A stretch of 64,000 nucleotides of DNA from Erwinia billingiae Eb661 (lineage in GTDB: Bacteria; Pseudomonadota; Gammaproteobacteria; Enterobacterales; Enterobacteriaceae). The DNA lies in NCBI RefSeq assembly GCF_000196615.1, contig NC_014306.1, forward strand, positions 186,001 through 250,000, read 5' to 3'. The notes below the pieces were generated by a model. The model had not been told where the DNA came from. It worked only from the letters and a program-made list of their open reading frames with translations, and searched no databases. The position numbers and the translations under genes were made by a program. This document shows, in pieces, positions 58,068-64,000 of this stretch (its first letter is position 1; each line of letters starts with the position of its first letter).

Positions 58068-58972
58068 GCAGTGACTCGCCTCTACAACCCGCCGTAGAGG
58101 GATTCCTGCGCTACCTGAAGGTAGAGCGCCAGCTCAGTCCGCTGACTCAAATCAATTACCAACGCCAGCTTGCCGCCTGCCTTGCCTTGCTCACCGAGAT
58201 GAAGCTAACGGCCTGGGACAAGCTGGATGCGGCGCAGGTGCGTTCGCTGGCGGCCCGCAGCCGTCGCGGCGGCCTGAAACCCGCCAGCCTGGCCTTACGT
58301 CTGTCCGCACTCCGCAGCTTCCTCGACTGGCAAATCAGCCAGGGCGTGCTGAAAGCCAATCCGGCAAAAGGCGTTGCCACGCCGCGCGCGCCGCGCCATC
58401 TGCCGAAGAATATCGATGTGGATGAAGTCAGCCAGCTGCTGGATATCGATCTGAACGATCCGCTGGCGGTGCGCGACCGCGCCATGCTCGAAATTATGTA
58501 CGGTGCCGGATTGCGTCTGTCAGAGCTGGTGGGCATCGATACCGGCCATCTGGACTTAGCTTCGGGCGAAGTGTGGGTGGTGGGTAAAGGCAGTAAGGAG
58601 CGACGCTTGCCGATTGGCCGCACCGCCGTGCAATGGATGGAACACTGGCTGGAAATGCGCGAACTTTTTGCACCCGAAGACCAGGCGGTCTTCCTGTCGA
58701 AATACGGTAAACGCATGTCCGCCCGCAACGTGCAAAAGCGCTTCGCCGAGTGGGGCGCGAAGCAGGGCGTTTCCAGCCATATTCACCCGCATAAATTGCG
58801 CCACTCTTTTGCCACCCATATGCTGGAGTCCAGCGGCGATTTGCGCGCGGTGCAGGAGTTACTGGGTCATGCCAACCTCAGCACCACCCAGATTTATACC
58901 CATCTCGACTTCCAACACCTGGCGTCGGTTTACGATGCCGCCCATCCCCGTGCCAAACGAGGAAAATCCTGA
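58064..58972 (+). CDS. xerC: tyrosine recombinase XerC
   Basis: XerC with XerD resolves chromosome dimers at dif. The 302-residue protein has the N-terminal SAM-like core-binding domain (about 10-95) and a catalytic domain with the Arg in GAGLRLSEL, the Lys in [12 protein letters not shown]-x-x-R in [12 protein letters not shown], the second His in [10 protein letters not shown] and the tyrosine in IYTHL. It is a few residues longer than E. coli XerC. Confidence 0.98.
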   Translation: MSSDSPLQPAVEGFLRYLKVERQLSPLTQINYQRQLAACLALLTEMKLTAWDKLDAAQVRSLAARSRRGGLKPASLALRLSALRSFLDWQISQGVLKANPAKGVATPRAPRHLPKNIDVDEVSQLLDIDLNDPLAVRDRAMLEIMYGAGLRLSELVGIDTGHLDLASGEVWVVGKGSKERRLPIGRTAVQWMEHWLEMRELFAPEDQAVFLSKYGKRMSARNVQKRFAEWGAKQGVSSHIHPHKLRHSFATHMLESSGDLRAVQELLGHANLSTTQIYTHLDFQHLASVYDAAHPRAKRGKS

Positions 58973-59688
58973 TGCACTTTTACCGACCGCTGCGACCGAT
59001 TGCCGCGATGACCTTTGATCTGGATGACACGCTGTACGACAACTATCCGGTGATCATGCGTACCACTGAAGAGTCGCACGCTTTCCTGCAGTCTTATCAT
59101 CCGGCCTTAAACCATTTCAGCGTTGAGCAATATCAGCAGCTGCGCGACAGCCTGCGCGAGCAGGAGCCAGACATTTATCACGATGTCAGCGAGTGGCGAC
59201 GCCGCGCGGTGGAACTGGCAATGCTGAATGCCGGCCTGACGCCGCGCGAATCCGAAGAAGGTTCACGCGCAGCGATGGCGCACTTCGCTCACTGGCGCAG
59301 CAAGATCGACGTACCGGAAGAGACCCATCAGACGCTGGCCACGCTGGCAAAACAGATCCCGCTGGTGGCGATCACCAACGGTAACGCTGAGCCGCACCTG
59401 TTTGGTCTGGACAAGTACTTCCAGTTTATCCTGCGTGCCGGTCCGGATGGCCGCGCCAAGCCGTATGACGATATGTATCACGTTGCGGCTGAGAAGCTGA
59501 ATCTGCCGCTACAGAGTATTCTGCATGTGGGCGATGACCTGACGACTGACGTTGCGGGTTCAGTGCGTTGCGGTATGCAGGCCTGCTGGATCAATCTGCG
59601 CAAAGGCAACCTGATGCATATCGCAGATTCCCGCCTGCTTCCCACGCTGGAAATTTCGCAGTTGGCATCGCTGACTGCGCTGATATAA
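58972..59688 (+). CDS. yigB: HAD-family phosphatase YigB
   Basis: The 238-residue haloacid dehalogenase-like protein has motif [11 protein letters not shown] (nucleophile Asp about 16), the TNGN motif II, and GDDLTTDV motif IV. In E. coli YigB removes phosphate from FMN and from a riboflavin precursor. The ATG overlaps the xerC stop by one base (TGATG). The uvrD promoter lies inside its 3' end. Confidence 0.95.
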   Translation: MHFYRPLRPIAAMTFDLDDTLYDNYPVIMRTTEESHAFLQSYHPALNHFSVEQYQQLRDSLREQEPDIYHDVSEWRRRAVELAMLNAGLTPRESEEGSRAAMAHFAHWRSKIDVPEETHQTLATLAKQIPLVAITNGNAEPHLFGLDKYFQFILRAGPDGRAKPYDDMYHVAAEKLNLPLQSILHVGDDLTTDVAGSVRCGMQACWINLRKGNLMHIADSRLLPTLEISQLASLTALI

Positions 59689-59708
59689 TAGACTGGTTAA
59701 ATATCCAG
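59662..59708 (+). promoter_or_regulatory. uvrD promoter with candidate LexA box
   Basis: TTGGCA (59662-59667) and TATAAT (59684-59689) with a 16-base spacer make a strong promoter within the end of yigB. The predicted start falls in CTGGTTAAATATCCAG (59693-59708), which has the LexA frame CTG-N10-CAG with A/T-rich middle. E. coli uvrD has an SOS box at this place. Confidence 0.7.
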
Positions 59709-59745
59709 TGGAGCGCGTGGCGCTCCCCCTTTCCTGACGGTGCCT

Positions 59746-61908
59746 ATGGACGTTTCTGACCTGCTAGACAGCTTGAATGACAAACAACGCGACGCCGTTG
59801 CCGCGCCGCGCAGCAACTTGCTGGTGCTGGCTGGTGCTGGCAGCGGCAAGACACGCGTGCTGGTTCATCGTATTGCCTGGCTGATGGCCGTTGAAAACTG
59901 CTCACCTTATTCGATTATGGCGGTGACCTTCACCAACAAAGCGGCGGCAGAGATGCGTCATCGCATAGAGCAGCTGATCGGCACCAGTCAGGGCGGAATG
60001 TGGATTGGGACTTTCCATGGCCTGGCGCACCGTTTGCTGCGTGCGCACCACCTGGACGCCAATCTGCCACAGGATTTTCAGATTCTGGACAGTGAAGATC
60101 AGCTGAGGCTGTTGAAGCGCCTGATCAAAGCGATGAATCTGGATGACAAGCAGTGGCCCGCGCGTCAGGCGATGTGGTACATCAACGGCAAGAAAGACGA
60201 AGGGCTGCGCCCGAAACATATCGAAAGCTACGGCAATCCGGTTGAGCAAACCTGGTTACGCATTTACCAGGCCTATCAGGAAGCCTGCGATCGCGCCGGG
60301 CTGGTGGATTTTGCCGAACTGCTGCTGCGTGCTCACGAGCTGTGGCTCAACAAACCGCATATCCTCAACCACTATCGCGAGCGTTTTACCAACGTGCTGG
60401 TGGATGAGTTCCAGGATACCAACAACATTCAGTACGCCTGGATCCGCATGCTGGCAGGTGACACCGGCAAGGTGATCATTGTTGGCGATGACGATCAGTC
60501 CATTTATGGCTGGCGTGGTGCGCAGGTCGAAAACATTCAGCGTTTCCTGACCGACTTCAAAGGGGCCGAAACGGTTCGTCTTGAGCAGAACTATCGCTCG
60601 ACCAATAACATCCTTAAAGCCGCTAACACTCTGATCGCCAATAACAATGGCCGTCTGGGTAAAGAGCTGTGGACCGATGGCAAAGATGGCGAACCGATTT
60701 CGATTTACTGCGCCTTTAACGAGCTGGATGAAGCCCGCTTTGTGGTCAACCGCATTAAGGTGTGGATGGAAAACGGCGGGGCGCTGAAAGACTGCGCCAT
60801 CCTGTATCGCAGTAATGCCCAGTCGCGCGTGCTGGAAGAGGCCTTGCTGCAAACCAGCATGCCTTACCGCATTTATGGCGGTCAGCGCTTCTTCGAACGT
60901 CAGGAAATCAAAGATGCGCTGGCGTATCTGCGAATGATCTCCAACCGTAACGACGATGCGGCATTTGAACGTGTGGTGAACACGCCAACCCGCGGCATCG
61001 GCGATCGTACGCTGGACGTTGTGCGTCAGACCGCCCGCGAACGTCAGCTGACCTTGTGGCAGAGTACCCGCGCGCTGTTGCAGGAAAAAGCGCTGGCGGG
61101 TCGCGCCGCTTCTGCTCTGCAGCGCTTCACCGAGCTGGTGGATTCGCTGGCGCAGGAAACCAGTGAAATGCCACTGCACGTGCAGACTGACCGGGTGATC
61201 AAGGATTCCGGCCTGTGGTTGATGTACGACCAGGAGAAGGGCGAGAAGGGCCAGGCGCGTATTGAAAACCTTGAGGAGCTGGTCAACGCCACCCGGCAGT
61301 ACAGCTATCAGGATGAAGATGAAGATCTGATGCCGTTGCAGGCATTCCTCTCACATGCTGCGCTGGAGGCGGGCGAAGGTCAGGCCGACAAATGGCAGGA
61401 TGCGGTGCAACTGATGACCATGCACGCCGCCAAAGGTCTGGAATTTATTCAGGTGTTTATCGTCGGCATGGAAGAGGGCATGTTCCCCAGCCAGATGTCG
61501 CTGGAAGAGGGCGGCCGGCTGGAAGAGGAACGGCGCCTGGCGTATGTCGGCGTGACGCGAGCGATGCAAAAGCTCACCCTGACCTACGCTGAAACCCGCC
61601 GCCTTTATGGCAAAGAGGTGAATCACCGTCCTTCCCGCTTTATCGGCGAACTGCCGGTTGAGTGCATCGAGGAAGTTCGCCTGCGCGCCAGCGTCAGCCG
61701 GCCGGTTAACCATCAGCGTATGGGCACGCCGCTGGCACAGAATGACAGTGGCTTTGCGCTGGGCCAGCGGGTGCGGCATGCCAAGTTTGGTGAAGGTACC
61801 ATCGTTAATCTGGAAGGCAGCGGGGAACACAGCCGTCTTCAGGTGGCATTTCAGGGGCAGGGCATCAAATGGCTGGTCGCTGCCTATGCGAAGCTTGAAG
61901 CAGTTTAA
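59746..61908 (+). CDS. uvrD: DNA helicase II
   Basis: UvrD is the superfamily 1A 3'-5' helicase of nucleotide excision and mismatch repair. The 720-residue protein has Walker [10 protein letters not shown] (about 29-36), [39 protein letters not shown] and YVGVTRAMQKL, and the C-terminal Tudor-like RNA polymerase-binding segment (GQRVRHAKFGEGTI). I start it at ATG 59746; a GTG at 59740 would add two residues. SOS control is likely. Confidence 0.98.
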   Translation: MDVSDLLDSLNDKQRDAVAAPRSNLLVLAGAGSGKTRVLVHRIAWLMAVENCSPYSIMAVTFTNKAAAEMRHRIEQLIGTSQGGMWIGTFHGLAHRLLRAHHLDANLPQDFQILDSEDQLRLLKRLIKAMNLDDKQWPARQAMWYINGKKDEGLRPKHIESYGNPVEQTWLRIYQAYQEACDRAGLVDFAELLLRAHELWLNKPHILNHYRERFTNVLVDEFQDTNNIQYAWIRMLAGDTGKVIIVGDDDQSIYGWRGAQVENIQRFLTDFKGAETVRLEQNYRSTNNILKAANTLIANNNGRLGKELWTDGKDGEPISIYCAFNELDEARFVVNRIKVWMENGGALKDCAILYRSNAQSRVLEEALLQTSMPYRIYGGQRFFERQEIKDALAYLRMISNRNDDAAFERVVNTPTRGIGDRTLDVVRQTARERQLTLWQSTRALLQEKALAGRAASALQRFTELVDSLAQETSEMPLHVQTDRVIKDSGLWLMYDQEKGEKGQARIENLEELVNATRQYSYQDEDEDLMPLQAFLSHAALEAGEGQADKWQDAVQLMTMHAAKGLEFIQVFIVGMEEGMFPSQMSLEEGGRLEEERRLAYVGVTRAMQKLTLTYAETRRLYGKEVNHRPSRFIGELPVECIEEVRLRASVSRPVNHQRMGTPLAQNDSGFALGQRVRHAKFGEGTIVNLEGSGEHSRLQVAFQGQGIKWLVAAYAKLEAV

Positions 61909-61917
61909 TCACGTTTA

Positions 61918-61941
61918 CGGGGTGAGTTTTTCGTCACCCCG
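61918..61941 (+). terminator. candidate uvrD terminator
   Basis: An 8-bp stem CGGGGTGA with TCACCCCG around an 8-base loop, followed by a C/T-rich tail without a clear T-run. It could be a weak intrinsic terminator. Confidence 0.45.
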
Positions 61942-62065
61942 ATCCTCTCTCCTGCTCGCTTAACACTTGTCAATATTTGTTGCGTATTTATGCTGGTACG
62001 GTTGTTGACGCCATTTTCAGCACAGCGTAACATGCGCGCACCATTACCCTAAGAGGACATTCGCC

Positions 62066-62122
62066 TTGGACACACCCAGTACCTACTGGCTCATTGACCT
62101 GCAATCCAGGTACAACTCCTAA
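62066..62122 (+). CDS. corL: corA leader peptide (CorL-like)
   Basis: An 18-codon ORF starting with TTG, MDTPSTYWLIDLQSRYNS, with AAGAGGA 8 bases before it. It lies about 150 bases ahead of corA, where Salmonella has corL, a short ORF whose translation couples Mg2+ and ribosome speed to Rho-dependent termination in the corA leader. I name it by position and layout; I cannot align the peptide from memory. Confidence 0.6.
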   Translation: MDTPSTYWLIDLQSRYNS

Positions 62123-62273
62123 GGCTATCCTCTTCTGCTGATAGCCTTCGCGGTTGTTGGCGACCTCGCATTTCCGTCGCTCTGAGTCAGATGCTGTTGC
62201 TGACCGAAACGCTCTCGTTTCCTGTGTACAAGCGTATTGTCCCATTCTGATACTGTGAATTGGGAGTACAGCT
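62123..62273 (+). promoter_or_regulatory. corA leader after corL
   Basis: The 151 bases between the corL-like ORF and corA are C/T-rich with GGCTATCCTCTTCTGCTGATAGCC split as a hairpin (GGCTATC 62123-62129 with GATAGCC). This fits a Rho-target leader. The corA ribosome binding site GGGAG lies at its end. Confidence 0.5.
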
Positions 62274-63227
62274 ATGCTGAGCGCATTTAAACTGGATAAA
62301 AGCCGCTTAACCCGCCTTGAGCTGGAAGAGCCGAACGACGAGCTGTCCAGCTCCGTTTGGGTCGACCTGATCGAGCCGGAAGAAAATGAGCGTGACCGTG
62401 TCCAGAACGAGCTGGGCCAGAGCCTGGCCACCCGGCCTGAATTGGAAGACATCGAAGCCTCAGCACGTTTCTTTGAAGATGAAGACGGCCTGCATATCCA
62501 CTCCTTTTTCTTCTATGAAGATGCGGATGACCACGCCGGTAACTCCACCGTGGCCTTCACCATTCGTGAAGGGCGTCTGTACACGCTGCGCGAGCGCGAA
62601 CTGCCTGCTTTTCGTCTCTACAGGATGCGTGCCCGTAACCAGACCCTGATCGACGGGAATGCCTACGAGCTGTTGCTGGATCTGTTCGAGACCAAAATTG
62701 AACAGCTGGCGGATGAGATCGAAAACATCTACAGCGATCTGGAAAAGCTCAGCCGCGTGATTATGGAAGGTCAGCAGGGCGACGAATTCGATGGTGCGCT
62801 GTCGACGCTGGCCGAGCTGGAAGATATCGGCTGGAAGGTGCGTTTGTGTCTGATGGATACCCAGCGCGCGCTGAACTTCCTGGTGCGTAAAGCGCGTTTG
62901 CCGGGCAATCAGCTGGAGCAGGCACGTGAAATCCTGCGAGATATCGAATCGCTGCTGCCGCATAACGAATCGCTGTTCCAGAAGGTTAACTTCCTGATGC
63001 AGGCGGCGATGGGCTTTATCAATATCGAACAGAACCGCATCATCAAGATCTTCTCGGTGGTCTCGGTAGTGTTCCTGCCGCCAACGCTGGTGGCATCCAG
63101 CTACGGGATGAACTTCGAGTTTATGCCCGAGCTGAAATGGAGCTTTGGTTACCCAGGCGCGATTACGCTGATGATCCTGGCAGGGCTGGCGCCTTACGCC
63201 TACTTCAAGCGTAAAAACTGGCTTTAA
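62274..63227 (+). CDS. corA: magnesium/cobalt channel CorA
   Basis: CorA is the pentameric inner-membrane channel for Mg2+, Co2+ and Ni2+. The 317-residue protein has a large acidic cytoplasmic N-terminal funnel, a long stalk helix, and two C-terminal membrane helices. The selectivity motif YGMNF stands between the helices near residue 285, and the basic KRKNWL tail is conserved. Confidence 0.98.
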   Translation: MLSAFKLDKSRLTRLELEEPNDELSSSVWVDLIEPEENERDRVQNELGQSLATRPELEDIEASARFFEDEDGLHIHSFFFYEDADDHAGNSTVAFTIREGRLYTLRERELPAFRLYRMRARNQTLIDGNAYELLLDLFETKIEQLADEIENIYSDLEKLSRVIMEGQQGDEFDGALSTLAELEDIGWKVRLCLMDTQRALNFLVRKARLPGNQLEQAREILRDIESLLPHNESLFQKVNFLMQAAMGFINIEQNRIIKIFSVVSVVFLPPTLVASSYGMNFEFMPELKWSFGYPGAITLMILAGLAPYAYFKRKNWL

Positions 63228-63245
63228 TCCCGGCTGCAAAAAACG

Positions 63246-63276
63246 AAAACCCCGCGCAAGCGGGGTTTTTTGTTTC
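63246..63276. terminator. bidirectional terminator between corA and rarD
   Basis: A perfect 10-bp stem AAAACCCCGC with GCGGGGTTTT and a GCAA loop, followed by a T-run, lies between the convergent genes. Confidence 0.93.
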
Positions 63277-63281
63277 AACAC

Positions 63282-64000
63282 TCAGGCCAGACCTGGCTGC
63301 CTGCTCCGCTTCAGCGTCCACACCGCATCCAGAATAAACAGTGCCAGCGCGGCCCAGATAAAGCTGAAGGTCACCACTTTATCAGGCGTCATGTGCTCAC
63401 CATAAAACACCACGGCTAGCAGGAACATCAGCGTCGGGCCCAGATACTGGAAGAAGCCAACGGTCGACAGGCGCAGCCTGCTGCAGGCGGCAGTAAACAG
63501 CATCAGCGGAATGGTGGTGACGATCCCGGCGGCCACCAGCAACAGGTTCAGCGTCAGTGGATTCTGGCTCAGGTGGCTGGTGCTGGAATCAGCAATGCCA
63601 AACAGGTAAATAGCTGCCACCGGCAGCAGCCAGCTGGTTTCGACCAACATGCCGGTCTGGGCATCCACACCAATCTTTTTGCGGATCAGGCCATAGGCGG
63701 AAAAGGTGACCGCCAGACCGATAGCAATGATCGGCACCGAACCAAACTTCCACAGCTGAATGAGCACACCACAGGCGGCCAGCGCCACTGCCAGCCACTG
63801 CAGGCGACGAAAGCGTTCTTTCAGGAATACCATGCCCACCACCACGTTCAGCAGCGGATTGATAAAGTAACCCAGGCTGGCTTCCAGGATATGCTGATTA
63901 TTCACCGCCCAGATAAAAATCAGCCAGTTTGCACAGATAACCGTGGCCGAGACCGCCAGCATCAGGATCTTTTTCGGCTGCTGCAGGATCAGCTTCACTT
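63282..64000 (-). CDS. rarD: RarD, EamA-family permease, 5'-truncated by window edge
   Basis: About 239 C-terminal residues of a DMT/EamA transporter with eight or so predicted helices are visible; E. coli RarD has 296, so roughly 60 residues lie beyond the window. NWLIFIWAVNNQHILEASLG (residues near the edge) and the later LRLSTVGFFQYLGPTLMFLL are typical of RarD, once linked to chloramphenicol resistance but of unproven substrate. The GTG at 63998 is internal. In E. coli yigF and yigG lie between corA and rarD; they are absent here. Confidence 0.93.
   Translation of the reverse strand, partial: VKLILQQPKKILMLAVSATVICANWLIFIWAVNNQHILEASLGYFINPLLNVVVGMVFLKERFRRLQWLAVALAACGVLIQLWKFGSVPIIAIGLAVTFSAYGLIRKKIGVDAQTGMLVETSWLLPVAAIYLFGIADSSTSHLSQNPLTLNLLLVAAGIVTTIPLMLFTAACSRLRLSTVGFFQYLGPTLMFLLAVVFYGEHMTPDKVVTFSFIWAALALFILDAVWTLKRSRQPGLA

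Overview
The window is ordinary chromosomal core of an enterobacterium, most likely Erwiniaceae and probably Erwinia. I base this on gene order and protein similarity to Escherichia coli, recalled rather than searched; on an argG-argH pair beside oxyR, where E. coli keeps argG elsewhere; and on the 16S variable regions, which look Erwinia/Pantoea-like. Both ends cut genes: argG at the left lacks its 5' part and rarD at the right lacks its 5' part. I see no insertion sequence, prophage, CRISPR array or toxin-type island.

Layout. 1-10978: argG', argH, a peroxiredoxin-glutaredoxin fusion divergent from oxyR, sthA, fabR, yijD, trmA, then btuB behind a cobalamin riboswitch, and murI overlapping btuB. 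10979-16925: a complete rRNA operon with P1/P2 promoters and boxA, then 16S, tRNA-Ile, tRNA-Ala, 23S, 5S, tRNA-Asp and tRNA-Trp. 17030-19866: hdfR, maoP and the ComM-like yifB. 20206-29280: isoleucine-valine biosynthesis (ilvL leader, attenuator, ilvX, ilvGMEDA, ilvY, ilvC). 29366-36701: ppiC, rep, gppA, rhlB, trxA, rho. 37021-47906: enterobacterial common antigen (ECA) operon from wecA to wecG, without rffG and rffH. 48087-48710: tRNA cluster Arg-His-Leu-Pro-Pro. 49018-49219: the small RNA GlmZ with a sigma-54 promoter. 49287-53312: hemCDXY on the minus strand. 53599-64000: cyaA, lptM, dapF, yigA, xerC, yigB, uvrD, the leader ORF corL, corA, and partial rarD.

How the genes work together. ilvGM, ilvC, ilvD, ilvE and ilvA encode the whole Ile/Val pathway, under attenuation (ilvL) and inducer control (IlvY on ilvC). 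The wec block makes and assembles ECA, but must obtain dTDP-4-keto-6-deoxyglucose from genes outside the window. hemC and hemD supply uroporphyrinogen III. oxyR and the adjacent peroxidase form a peroxide-response pair. rep and uvrD are paralogous helicases.

Most interesting points. (1) The heptamer AGCAGTA occurs eight times in the spacers of the tRNA cluster. (2) Three tandem MetJ-like octamers overlap the predicted btuB promoter, just upstream of its riboswitch. (3) glmZ has a near-consensus sigma-54 promoter and three GlrR-like sites. (4) The rRNA operon joins the left flank of E. coli rrnB to the right flank of E. coli rrnC. (5) The ECA operon lacks rffGH. (6) A hybrid peroxiredoxin occupies the place E. 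coli uses for oxyS.
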